Of a stretch of DNA of 64,000 nt, positions 26,891-37,465 are shown one piece after another (position 1 is the first letter of the stretch; every line of letters begins with the position of its first letter). The translations under genes were made by a program, and so were the position numbers. The notes beneath the pieces are model-generated. The model was not told where the DNA came from, ran no database searches, and saw only the letters and a list, made by a program, of their open reading frames with translations. The stretch is from Schistocephalus solidus (Eukaryota; Platyhelminthes; Cestoda; Diphyllobothriidea; Diphyllobothriidae): the NCBI GenBank assembly GCA_017591395.1, contig WEDG01004902.1, positions 62,001 through 126,000 of the forward strand, read 5' to 3'.

Positions 26891-27420
26891 TTCTTTACTA
26901 GAGCCTCTTAGGCTTAGTAACTTGGTTGTGTTCCAACCTGGAGTGTGTGGGGGGGGGGCGGTATGCGAACCCGTTCTTTTATTGTCCTCCTTTCTTCACA
27001 CCACAATACCGATGGCGGTCTCTATGTGAGAAAACACGCTTCGGCATCTGGGGTGTGGCGCCTTTTCCTAAAAAAATAGCGCCCAGTCCAATTTCTCACA
27101 GCTTGATTATGTCCTTTCGGCCAAGTGTACGCAATTGGCCCGGCAATTTTCAGTCGTTTCATTCGGAGCATACCGGCTCAGTCACCACGTCAGACGTGCT
27201 TCTAGTCTCGGGAACTTATTTAGTCTTTGGTAGAGAGAAAAGGTGTCAATACTGGCAATGCTAATGTATTCGTCATCCATCCTACTTTCTGCTTCTAAAA
27301 GGGACCCCATTCGTTCTTATGGATGATGTTGTAAGAGGGTGCAACGGTCCTTTGTACATTATTGGATTCATCGGTATTGAGAAGAGCATATCCATTGAAC
27401 CTTTTTTCCCTGTCTACCAG
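26891..27420 (+). other. upstream flank or intron of otopetrin gene
   Basis: The reading frame of the first otopetrin exon stays open back to an ATG at 27319, but the polypyrimidine-CAG at 27420 and loss of family likeness upstream favour an acceptor there. The exon for the N-terminus and transmembrane segment 1 was not found. Confidence 0.5.
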
Positions 27421-27631
27421 GATGGACTAACCGCTGTCGTGCACGATATGCTTCTGGGCACATTGTACGCAACCAGCACTGGCATCCTCTTCTTCATCAC
27501 TATCTACTTTTGCTTGCGACGCAAGCAGACTTTTGAGGCAGCTCAAAACAGTACCGGACCAGTTCCTTTTATTGTAAAATATTCCTGTCACGGGGAACCA
27601 ATAAACCTTTACCTTCGGATCGGCCTTGCCG
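27421..27631 (+). CDS. OTOP: otopetrin exon a (TM2 region)
   Basis: Seventy codons plus one base. The hydrophobic stretch DMLLGTLYATSTGILFFITI fits transmembrane segment 2; a polar loop with RRKQTFEAAQ follows, and the exon ends in HGEPINLYLRIGLA, the position where other otopetrins read HGSFYLRLGA at the start of segment 3. Acceptor TTTTTTCCCTGTCTACCAG ends at 27420; donor GGTAAGT starts at 27632 (G of the exon at 27631). The frame is open back to 27319, so the 5' boundary is the least certain one of the gene. Confidence 0.8.
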
Positions 27632-27904
27632 GTAAGTTTAGTTGCAAATTATTTAATATCTTTGATACTTTTCACCACTGAAAGTAGTGAGGATGAAATT
27701 ATAAGATAGCATATAAAAAAGAAGGAAGAGACTGAGCTAGGTCCGGCCCATCTCCTCAAGGTCATTGGACTTTGCAATGAGCGCTTTCAGACTGACCTGC
27801 AGACACTTGACCGACTTCTACTCGCACTTGTACATGCGTCCAGAGAGTCGTGGCTGTCCAACGCCGCTTGAACACCCCACCCCTCAGCCGACGCAGTGTG
27901 GGCC

Positions 27905-28800
27905 ACTAAACACGAAACCCCTCGGGTAATGCAACATACACCCAGTGGACAACCATTCGTTAGTTCGACCAACGTTATCCGACAATATCCACCGTATGCT
28001 CCACAGAAGGGCGGCGCAGGGACGGTGACTTGCGCGTGGATTAGTTTTGAGTGATTGTAAACTTGCGCTGCAGCTACCACACTCTCTCCTCCTCCCCCAC
28101 CTGCGCCCGGTATCATGACAGAGTCAAGAAAACCAGAGGCGGGAGAGGGCATGGGGGACTAGCGCCGCCGAAATGGCCCCCTGGGCGTGCCACAATACCT
28201 GGCTCGGATCCCACGGAGTGGGAGTGCCATAAAGGCCACATTAAGGAGCCATTGCAGTCAGACTCTCAGTCCGCCAGTCAGCTACTCCACACAAGACACA
28301 CACTGGGCTGACCACGCGGTACGAGTTATCCCTTCAGTAGACAATCTTCCAAGCCACGGTTTTTAGCACACCCTGATAGTTTCAAGCGCGTCAGATTGTT
28401 TATAGTGAGGAAAATGCGCTGAGCCATCGACCTCAATCTCTCCCCCAACCCCTTCAATCAGACCACCGTCCGAGCCCGTCAGTCGTCTGATGCGGGAGTG
28501 GGCGCAGCTACTGGTGACCTCGTCTATGCGTACTACGTACAAGACCTGACCCCCAAACACAAGCACCAGGATTTCACACAACAGGGAGTTGAACGGCCCA
28601 CATCTCGCATCTGAGAGTGCCAGAGGTAACGTTAAGGAGCCATCGCAGCCTGATTCTCAGCCCACCAGTCAGTCTCTCCACGCAACACATTGGACTGACT
28701 GCGAGTTCCAATTGTAATCGTCAGTTGGCAACTTTCCAAGCCACGGCGCTTATCGCACTGGGATATTCCTAAGCTCAGATCGCACATGAAGCAGAGGAGC
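27905..28800 (+). repeat. R1 followed by two R2 units
   Basis: R1 runs about 27955-28195 (ATATCCACCGTATGCTCC, GGGACGGTGACTTGCGCGTG, CTCTCTCCTCCTCCCCCACC). R2 follows from GGCTCGGATCCCACGGAGTG at about 28200 through CAATCTTCCAAGCCACGG, GTCAGATTGTTTATAGTGAG and a TCAGTCGTCTGATG segment to about 28600. A second, shorter R2 starts near 28600 (GAGCCATCGCAGCCTGATTC). Confidence 0.7.
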
Positions 28801-29074
28801 CTCATGGCGAAGGAGCCGAGAAACATACTTGCCTCTCAATCAATTGTGCAGATTAAAAGCATGTTTTCGTTGTGTTGCGTATGATCATGTGAGGTGCAGA
28901 GGCTGATAAGGAGAGATGTAGTGTTGTGGTATAGCCGGCGGTGTTCTACCGCAGGTTTTCATGGAGACGCATGCAGCCTAGTATGCCCATACGGTGTGAT
29001 AATGTGCGTGGGCAGTACGGACAGTGGCTTACGGTTCAGCGGGTGTATGTTGGTGTTCCTGGCACTGGTTCGCC

Positions 29075-29427
29075 TGTCCCCCTAAACAGGCCACGTGAGA
29101 GATGCGTTGGACCAACACGGGGGCCACATCAGAGCACGGCAGGCGTTATTCAGGTTGCGCTCCCATAAAAAATGCCGAACATGGGGGTGTGGTGGCACGC
29201 CCAGGGGGCGGCTCCGGACGCGACAGCCCCCTGCGTCCTCTCCCATCTCCGGTCTTCTTGTATCTGTCATGACACCGGGCTCAGGTGGGGAGGAGGAGAG
29301 AGTGCGGTAGATGCAGCGCAAGTCTATTATCACTTTAAAATAAATAACGTGCAAATCACCGTCCCTGCACCACCCTTCCGTGGAGCATACGGTTGACATC
29401 GTCGAAATCGACGGTCGAACTATCGGG
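29075..29427 (-). mobile_element. R1 element inserted in LINE copy C
   Basis: A 353-bp R1 copy lies on the minus strand inside the finger-coding part of LINE copy C. TCGCC at 29070-29074 is repeated at 29428-29432. Removing the insert and one TCGCC restores the LINE sequence seen in copy A (the [13 protein letters not shown] linker). The plus-strand ends are TGTCCCCCTAAACAGGCC and CGGTCGAACTATCGGG, with no terminal inverted repeat and no open frame. This is direct evidence that R1 has been mobile. Confidence 0.85.
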
Positions 29428-29434
29428 TCGCCGG

Positions 29435-31250
29435 TCTCTGTGCGATGGATTCGCAAGTAACCTACCAGGCCGATGTGGGATGTGAATGAGCAATCGGAAT
29501 GAGGACAGGTTAGTACCGCGTCCCCATCACTGTTACTGGGGGTGGTGGTGATGGGGGAGGTAGCAGTTGGTGGTGGCGAAGGTGAAGGTTGCAGGTGGCG
29601 GGTAGTTGGTGGCCATTGAGGTGGTGGGATTGGGGCAAGTGGTGTTCGTTGTCTTGATCGGCGCAACGGGTTGGGGACGGAGGATGGTGTCGGCGATCGT
29701 GGGTGGCGGGGCATCGATGAAGTGGTTATCAGGGGGTTGGGGTGGTCGCCGTCGTGGGGTCTGAGGCAGGTTTTGCAGAAATTGATTTAGTGGGATTGTT
29801 GCATTGAGTTCGAATATGTCCGACCAGACCGATTCAAGCGCAGAATGTTCGCTGCCAGCGTGGGCACGTTGGCAAGGCTTGGGCATTCACGATGTTGATC
29901 AGGCGTACTTGTGACTCGCAAGCCGCCCTTTTGGCCTTAGCAGCGGTGATCCTGTTGGCCTCATAGATTGTTGCTTCATGAATCTTATCCAGGCCGTTCT
30001 GTCCTGGGCGAGATCCTCTCAGGTCGCCGGGTTGATTTGCAGTTGCTTCAGAGAGTTCTTCAAAATGACCTTGTAGCGTCGTTTTTGTTTTCCCTGTTTG
30101 TGAGCACCCGTGGTGACATCTCCTTAGAGAAGTCGTTTGGGTATTCGCTCGTCGTCCATTCTCACCAGGTGGCCGCTCCATCACAGTTGCATTTGCTTCA
30201 GAATTACGTGGATGCTGAGGATTCCGGTCCGCTCCAGGACTTCCGTATCCTGGATCCTGTCTTGCCATCTCAGCTCCAGTATTGTGCGGAGGCAGTTGAG
30301 ATTGAAGTTATTCAGCTTCCAGGTGTCCACTACGTATAGGAATGTCGTCAAGATGATGTCCTTGTACATCTTCAGTTTGGTGTTCAGGTGAATACCGTGG
30401 CGATTCACACAGAGGCCTGCAGCCGGCCGAAGACCTGGCTGACTTCGGAGATCTGTTGAGCAACTTCGTCTTCGATTCTCGTGTTGTCTGACAGCGTGCT
30501 TCCCCACTAAGCAAATTTTTCTACATTTTTGATTTGAGCGCTGTTAACATTGATTCGGGGAGCATTGTATTCCGCGCTGGGCAGCGGTTGGTGCATGACA
30601 ACCGTTTTGGCTGTATTGATTGGTAATCCGAAAATGGCCCAGCCTGCGGCGAAGTGGTACATGCTCCTTTGCATGTCCTCCTTCGTCATGCTTTTAAGGA
30701 CACAGTCGTCCGCGAAGAGCAAGTCATGGATTGTAGTCGTAGACACACGCGTTGGGGCCTGCATACGGCGACTTTTGAGAAGTTGCCCGTCAGTTCTGTA
30801 GGCGATGCGTATCCTAGGGTGCTCAGCACGGTAGGCATCAATCAGCGTAGCAGAAACCATGAACTGAATAGGGTGGGTGCCAGTACGCAGCCCTGCTTCA
30901 CTCCGTTGTTCACTGCGAATGCTTCGGATACCGCCCCGTTGTCAGTGACGCGTGCCATAATCCCGTCGTGAATCTGACGCACCATGTGCGTGAACCGCTC
31001 AGGAAAGCCGAATTTCTGCATGATTTTTCACAGTCGGTCGCGATTCACCGTGTTGAAGGCTTTCATCAGATCGACGAATGTAGTTTACAGATGGGTTCGC
31101 ATCTTCTGGCACTTCTTTTTGTAGCTAGCGAGTGGCGAAAATCACGTCAGTGGTTCTGTGGGATCGGCGGAAGCCACATTGGTGACCGTTCAGACGATTG
31201 AGAAGAATGCAGGCAAAGATCCTCCCGGCGATGCTGAGCAGCGAGATTCC
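29435..31250 (-). pseudogene. reverse transcriptase C-terminal half and first finger, LINE copy C
   Basis: Open pieces at 30860-30507, 30507-30181, 30268-29834 and 29886-29533 carry, in order, [63 protein letters not shown], and a first finger CPRWQRTFCA. A low-complexity P/T-rich linker precedes the second finger at about 29500-29440. Multiple frameshifts make it non-functional. Confidence 0.8.
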
Positions 31251-31465
31251 CCGATAATTATAACAGAGTTGCCGGTTCTCCTTCCACTTGTAGAGATGGA
31301 CGATGTTCGTTCCTTTTAAATCCCGTATGGACTTATCCTGGGCGCCACATCTCCTGGAATATTGTTTTGAGTCCTGCCATTAGCAGGGTCCCGGCGTGAT
31401 TGTAGAATTCCGGCCGGATCGCGTTAGATTCTGGTGCTTTCCCGCTGGAAATCTCTTGAGCACAC

Positions 31466-32205
31466 TCGCTGCTTGTACTCTACAAGGCCATCACTAGGAG
31501 GATTTTGTTTACAGCCAGAACTTAGCTGCCCACCTTTTGAGTGCGGTTCCGCAGGCTTAGCCGTAAAAGACGCCTGCACTGCCAGCCCTCAATCTTGTTT
31601 CTCCTTTGCCGGTTACCGAATGGAAACTACGGTTCTCCTTTAGAGTGCACGTGGTGTACTCTCGTCTGTTGGGTCTGAGACAGTCAGCACTCTCATTAGA
31701 GCGTACATTGTGTATGCTGATCCCATCGCCAGTTCGTCGACAGATTCAAACTGGCGATTGGGGCACGAGGCTGGGGAATACCTCGCCACGGTAAAGCAGT
31801 CACTAGAATACAGTTCGGTCCCTAACAGACTTAAATTCGCGAAATTCGCATGAAAATGCTTGTAGCGCAAAATCGCGCACACCATGCCATAAAGCAACGA
31901 CCGATCGTTAAAAGAAGGCATACTTTTGTTTTGATTATCTAAAAAACTAATTTATTTGATCGAAAACCATCAAATTGACAAAATGACTTTGTGCCAGGTC
32001 AATTATTTAAGGCCTTATATAACGTACAGCCACGGAGGAAAATATGATAGAAGGACAAAATAATAAAAATAGTAATACACCATGCTATTATTTCGTTGAT
32101 TGTGCAGTAGCGTGTAATACTGTTATAAGTCGGGAGGACATAGACACTACTAAGTTGTCAATGGATGTTTGGTATATACAATAATTAAGCACAAACTTCA
32201 ACTTT
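31466..32205. other. intron sequence, nothing recognised
   Basis: No repeat family or exon was seen; open frames overlap on both strands without domain likeness. Confidence 0.45.
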
Positions 32206-32209
32206 TGCT

Positions 32210-33010
32210 CCATTGAAATGTGATTCCTCACATTGTCCCAGTTTCTTTTTACTAGCGCAAGGAGGTTATAGATAGGATTAAGGTCAAGATTGTTAGCTGG
32301 AATTAAAATGATTGGGGGCCGCAGGTGGAAAGTCTGGCTCTTGTCTAAATTATAGACGTAAGCTCAATTAGAATTGTGCCTCCTTTGATAGGTGAGCAGG
32401 GGCATTATCTTGCGTCATTATAGTATCCATTCGACGTCGGTGAATGCCGTTAGAACCGAATACATCCTTTACAATGTCGATGAACAGTTCTTGAAATTGC
32501 CGTCTATGTAGTGTGTTCTCGGGGGAAGTTCTTTCCACATATGACTACCTGGGCCGACTTCAGAGGCTTATCTAGAAATAATACTTCATCGTAAAAGTAA
32601 ATGCTTTTCCGAACTGAAAGTCTGTAATTAATATATTCTTGAGCAAATTAAAAATGTTCTCTGATTAGTTTCCTACTTAAAATGGCTTTATCATTGCAGT
32701 CTACTAATGAAGGCCAAATTTCTTCATCCTTTTTATAATTATGCGCAGAGGGAACATTTACAAATGTTCCCTCTGAGTAGTCTTAAATGGCATATAATGG
32801 TATCTCTGAAGTGTACGATGGATAAACTCGTCTTCATGTTCGCCTGCTGACCGTTTTGGTCCACCTTACTTAATTCTAGGCACTCTTCTATGGTTAATAA
32901 TTCTCGAAAGTATGGCCTGGCTAATATCGAAAATACTAGCTAACAACTCACGTGGCAGCCCTTCGGCTGGCAATTTCCCTAAGCGCTCGAAATCACCGTC
33001 GGACAGCAAA
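32210..33010 (-). pseudogene. Tc1/mariner-like transposase relic
   Basis: Minus-strand pieces in different frames line up with a Tc1-type transposase. A helix-turn-helix segment (LLASIFDISQAILSRIINHR) lies at about 32885-32945, YFYDEVLFLD (first catalytic aspartate) at 32570-32602, QDNAPAH (second catalytic aspartate) at 32392-32412, and DLNPIYNLL at 32259-32300, where the usual PIEN reads PIYN so the third acidic residue is lost. Intact enzymes cut and paste the element at TA. Stops and frameshifts are frequent. Terminal inverted repeats were not identified. Confidence 0.8.
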
Positions 33011-33329
33011 TGCTGTGACATTTGTATTGGCGTGGCGTGGCACGAAAAAGTGACAGCATGTCACGCGTAAAACGGTCTACTTAACTTTGTCAGCTACTGC
33101 GCCTTCGTCCACCTTCGGAGATTTTCCTGCCATCAGAGCCGGATGAGTGCGAGAAGAGAGTGAGGTGGGTGCCGTGTAATTTTACCCCATCATAAACTAC
33201 TTCCCGCGAAATTCCTCGGTGCTGCATCCACGCCATGGGGCATATAGCCACCGTCGTCCCTGCGACAGCCGAACTATCACGTCCGCTGATGAGGTCCTAC
33301 CTCGCGACTTATTTTCTAGTCCGATGTGG

Positions 33330-33790
33330 TTTCTCCTTTGCTTGAGTCGTTTCTCTTACCTCTACCTCAGCTTAGGTCATAGTCTTCTGCAGTTTTATGC
33401 CTAGAACCCTTGCTTTACCCAGCATTTATCGCAAGAATCTGCAGGCTTGCTTTACATTGACCAGATTTCTTGATTTCTTTGTTCACCCTTTTTCACTTTT
33501 CATGATCAGTAAACAATATGCGCGGGGATAGGAGCCCCTCCCTCAGTTCTACATGAGGTCCTCCGCCAACGTCCCGAACGTATACATATTCGCGTGTTCT
33601 AACCTTACCATTGACCCTACCCGAAATCCAAGTTCTAAATCTACACTCAACCCTAACCCTAACTCCAGTCCTAATCCTGCACTAACTATCCTTGGCATTT
33701 AAAGCAAGGTGATGTGCATTACGGGGGGTGTCTGTTCCTAATGGATACCCGCTTGCCGTGAGTAATCACACTTAAGGATGGAGACAAATG
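33330..33790 (+). repeat. R3 repeat with CCCTAA-like tract
   Basis: It shares with 45.0-45.36 kb, in order: TATGCCTAGAACCCTTGC, AACAATATGCGCGGGGATAGGAGCCCCTCC, CATGAGGTCCTCCGCCAACG, TACATATTCGCGTGTTCTAACC, then a tract with AACCCTAACCCTAAC (about 33650-33664) and related units. Confidence 0.75.
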
Positions 33791-35055
33791 TTCCGGGTAG
33801 GTGTGCGAGTAAGGATGGATGTGATCTAGCAACGACCACATTTATTTTCTAAACTTTTGAGCTCACACAAGAGTGCATCTTTATAAATGACAGTTATATG
33901 CATCAGTAGCCAATCAATGCCAGTGCCACAGGTCTAGAAGTGACTGTGCAGGACTCATTATGCGAGCGCAAGTTCAGTTTGTCGGTCGACGGACTTCTCG
34001 TCAAAGGCTTAGGCTTCACTCGACTCCCAGCCTGAACAATTCTCTTGACAGCTAAGAGTTTGAACTCGTGACTATTTTCAAATCTCTGGGCCGCCCCTTG
34101 TGACAATTTACCCCCGTCTCACAGCCAGTTTGTACTCGTCTCTGTGCCTGCAATGTCAAGGTCAGTCTGGGCACGTTACATGATGGCAGTACACCAGACT
34201 GCTCGGTCCGTAATTTTCATGCCCCGAACGCATATGATAGACTTGGGCAGGCCAGCAAGTCCAAAACTTAGTCACAAAGCAATGCGCTCAGCCGCCTCTG
34301 AAACGTCGCAAATATATCACAGCATGTCATTTCCTCGATAGAATTTTATTTGGGTTCTTCGGGCTCGGATATGTACACGCCGACCTATAAAGGCGTCCGA
34401 ATAGTCATTGCGATATCGTACCTTGCGTACATTCCCTTTGGGATTTCCGCAGAGTCTGAATATATGTGAAGAGCGTTCTTGCTTTCCTTCTTTGGTTGCC
34501 TCTCGGGTGGTTACTGTGAAGTCTGCAAAGTTGTGTTGTTCGTCGATATCTTGTAAAACGTCGTCTCAACTTTGCCTATAGGGACTTTGTCTGACGAGCC
34601 GTCGCTTCTCTTCTTCTTTCCCCGTGAATTACTAATCCGGGAAGAATGCTTGAAACAAGTTTTAAATTCTGCAGCACATTTTTCCTGACGAAAATAAACC
34701 TATCGTTGATACAACGGCGCAAAAGACCTGCTTATGTAACCACAGGACCTCTTTTCTAGTTCCCATGGAACGAGGTCTACACGAAATCACGGATTGGGGG
34801 CCCATTGAAGTCCTCTTGGTCTGTTCAACAATGGTATAGTAACTATGCTGGAAGTGCATATAGCGACTTAACTGCGGACCCTTTTCGTCCCATTGTACGT
34901 TCGAGCTCTATCTAGACGACGCCTACTTAGTCCGAAATAGTCATCCCCTTCTCCCTTGTATTTTTCGGTAGTCTTATTCTGCCTATGTTACTAGTCGGTG
35001 AGCGATTGCTTTTGGGACTCTAGATCGAACCCCAACATACAACAGTGGTGAGCAG
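33791..35055. other. intron sequence, nothing recognised
   Basis: No exon or known repeat was seen. Confidence 0.45.
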
Positions 35056-35059
35056 ATCC

Positions 35060-35270
35060 CGTAATGCTTTCGGTGAGCACACTTTCCAGATATTTAGTGT
35101 TCCGATCGTTATCAACAAGGTAGCGAGCTCGTAGTTCAGGGGTGAGAGCTCTGAACTTGCTAAGGCTTAATACGCAAAAGAACGCATGGTCGAACTCCGG
35201 GTGCCCAAATCTGGGGTTGGGTAAGGTTAGCTGACATAGAAGAATAAAGTTTTCGGCAACATTCGAACAA
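35060..35270 (+). repeat. tRNA-derived SINE, diverged copy
   Basis: A-box TAGTTCAGGGG at 35132-35142 and B-box GGTCGAACTCC at 35188-35198, with the CGGTGAGC leader and the GGGGTTGGGTAAGGTTAGCT tail shared with the 26.7 kb copy. Confidence 0.65.
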
Positions 35271-35713
35271 TTTCAGTTTGCATTGGTCCTCAATTTTCCT
35301 CATCTTCCCGCCCCGCTGTTAATTAGGGTTGGTAGACTAAGAATTCCTTCTTATCTGTAGAACTTGGTCCTTTTTTTTCGGGGATGTTTAATTGATCCCA
35401 TGGACGACCCCTATTCCGAGATGCAGGAAGTACCTACTTCCGATTTTTCGGACTCATTTCACATATGGATTCTGTGACCTGATCAGAATTATTTGATATT
35501 CTACAATGGAGAAGTAGCCTTGTCTCTAAAAATGGGTAATCAGATCCGTTAATTGAAACATCGGATAGTAAATGAGCATCTCTTGTTGACCGCATTTTCC
35601 TCCTTTCCATATTTTTATTTTATTCGTATCATATAGTACAGGAGTAATCTACTGATACGGTCATATTCTTCTGCACACTTTCAGTCCATTCTGCCTCTTA
35701 TTTTCTGTTTCAG

Positions 35714-35862
35714 TTTTTACTCTCATGAGTATAGGCCAAAATAGCGTTCAGATTGCCGAAATTGCTGGCGATCGCTCAACTCACTGGCCGGAGGTGTACA
35801 AGTCAGCGTTTGAAATGTCTTTCTACGTGTGCCAAACAACCTTCATTCTTGTCTACCATCGA
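35714..35862 (+). CDS. OTOP: otopetrin exon b (TM3-TM4 region)
   Basis: Two bases plus 49 codons. The first codon is completed by the G of exon a to give valine, so the joined reading is RIGLA-VFTLMSIGQNSVQI, matching the RLGAIVFGLGS region of otopetrins. The rest includes a hydrophobic FYVCQTTFILVY segment. Acceptor TTTTCTGTTTCAG ends at 35713; donor GTAAGT starts at 35863. The acidic DRSTHWPEV loop is where vertebrate proteins carry the E-rich segment before TM4. Confidence 0.85.
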
Positions 35863-35984
35863 GTAAGTGCTAGTGTCGCTCTTATCCTCAAACTAATGTA
35901 TAAACACACTGTCTTGAATGTTGTCACTGCCGTGAGCTTGGCAGCCGCCGCACTCGTGTCGCTCTAACTTCCTGTACCAATGAG

Positions 35985-36209
35985 AACGTCACGGCAACCT
36001 GATATATTTGGGATCTCTTGAAGTTGGAGGGCAAATACACGCGCTCGAAAACGATGATTCGCCCATCGTAACAGATTATGGTCGCTTTCAACCAGTAAAG
36101 CTTGCGGGTTGGGTGATAAGTGAAGGGTTTGGGCGGCTGCGGAAGGTCTTGTTTGGCCTTTCCCTATTTTGAAACGCATGTCGAAGAAGAGGTAGATTGG
36201 AATGCAACT
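35985..36209. other. unassigned sequence next to LINE B breakpoint
   Basis: It does not match LINE copy A beyond the breakpoint. The minus strand has a coding-like open run (LYWLKATIICYDGRIIVFER and onward) that I cannot assign. Confidence 0.35.
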
Positions 36210-36988
36210 ACACGTGGATGCATCCAAGTGGCCTTCTCCCGCGTCGGAAGACGGAAGAAGGTGTTGGTCAGCAGGAGACGGTGTGCCGCACACGTTCTCA
36301 GAAGGAGACGGTTATCGTTACAGCTCCTGAGACCGTGGGGACCCAGCACTCCCTGCCAGGCAGCGTGGTCTGTCCCGACGCAGGCGTTGCAGTCACCAAG
36401 GACAATTAACTTGTCCTATTTCGGCACAGTCGCCAGCAAGGCGTGCAGGTCCTTGTAGAATTTGTCCTTTGCCGCATCAGAGCTCTACATTGGGGGAGCG
36501 TAGGCGCTGATGATGGTGCTTAACTGGTCTCCCCGAAGAGGAAGGCGGAGGCTCATCAAGCGATCATTGATACCCTACGGAAGCCGGGTTAGACGTCCCA
36601 CGATGTCGTTCTGGATGGCAAAGGCAACACCAGCGTCGCGTCTCTCTGCCATTGGCCGGCCACTCCAGAAGAAGGTGTAGCCGGCACCCACCTCCTCCAG
36701 CTGACCCTGCTCAGATAATCTGGTCTCGCTGAGAGTAGCCATGTCCACCTTGTAGCGCGCCAGTTCCCGAGCGACTAGCGCCGTCCTACGTTCCGGCCGG
36801 TTGCTCCTAGGATTGTCTAAAAGGGAACGAACTTTCCAGGCTGCTTGTGTGAGTGGACTCACCCAAGCAGCCTGGAGGGTATGGCGAGGGGTATGGGGAC
36901 GGGGTATTGTTGTTTGTTTGAGTTTTACGACCGCGTGTTTTGCGATCTGCGAGCCGCGGCCGGCTGCAGAAGAGGTGATACCCAGCAT
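36165..36988 (-). pseudogene. N-terminus and endonuclease part of LINE copy B
   Basis: From ATG at 36988 ([16 protein letters not shown]) the frame runs uninterrupted into the endonuclease domain, with [26 protein letters not shown] and AGVAFAIQNDIVGR, then breaks near 36575. A later piece keeps [14 protein letters not shown]. This copy shows that the family protein starts about 40 residues before the endonuclease, which the frameshifted copy A does not show directly. Confidence 0.8.
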
Positions 36989-37465
36989 TTGTTTAGGGCA
37001 TCTATTCTAGCCCCTTCCTCCTCGAGGAGGCAAGCAGTGCTGTCCCAAAATAGGGCTGCTCGGACATCCCAGACGGCTGCCGAACTCCACTATGGATCAC
37101 GGTTTTGTTTTAGTGTGAGAACAACCTGAGTTAGCCTGAGCCGCCTACGGGGTTGCTGTCGCCCCCATCGTATAACTTTTTGAGAGTGGGAGGTGGGAAT
37201 TTTGGAAGTCAGACATACCGGGTGTGGAGGCACACACAACACCGGCGACGCTCATCTGGTTTAGCCCGCCAGTCTTGATGGTTGTGCGGGGTGTGGCCGT
37301 TGGAAAGAACCTAACTTCGAGGAGCCACAGGTGAGAGTTGGGTACCAGTTAGAGGCGGCCAAAGGAGCATTCACCACCTGTACGAGACAAATGGAGTGAC
37401 CAAATGCTATCTGTGTGGTGCTTTCCCTAACTAGTACCCCTAAACCCCTCGGGCTATGCACACGA
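36210..37465 (-). mobile_element. LINE copy B, 5' end only
   Basis: It keeps the 5' UTR (about 37465-36990, matching 43960-43500 of copy A closely) and the beginning of the open frame, but matching stops near 36210 inside the endonuclease domain. Loss of the 3' end is unusual for a LINE insertion and points to deletion or recombination afterwards. Confidence 0.85.

Larger units (their letters stand above)
28820..31465 (-). mobile_element. LINE copy C (finger-bearing RTE family), 5' truncated
   Basis: Read right to left it starts within the reverse transcriptase near 31460 and runs through the FADDC box (about 30740), the [13 protein letters not shown] segment, a [18 protein letters not shown] segment, and the C-terminal finger region, interrupted at 29075-29427 by an R1 insertion. 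Frames break repeatedly. Truncation from the 5' end is normal for target-primed LINE insertion. Compared with copy A the first finger has lost a cysteine (CPRW instead of CPRC). Confidence 0.85.
27632..35713 (+). other. otopetrin intron 1 (8.1 kb)
   Basis: It runs from GTAAGT at 27632 to TTTCAG at 35713 and splits a valine codon. Contents are listed separately: R1/R2 repeats, LINE copy C with an R1 insertion, a Tc1/mariner relic, an R3 copy and a SINE. Between 31460-32200 and 33800-35055 I see nothing beyond short frames. Confidence 0.8.

Noticed and set aside
35985..36209. minus-strand open run with a YDG...LP pattern recalling the N-domain of Argonaute
   Set aside because: Likeness is limited to a few residues, and no PAZ or PIWI sequence follows.
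36120..36458. plus-strand open frames across LINE copies A and B
   Set aside because: They are antisense shadows of the minus-strand endonuclease reading.
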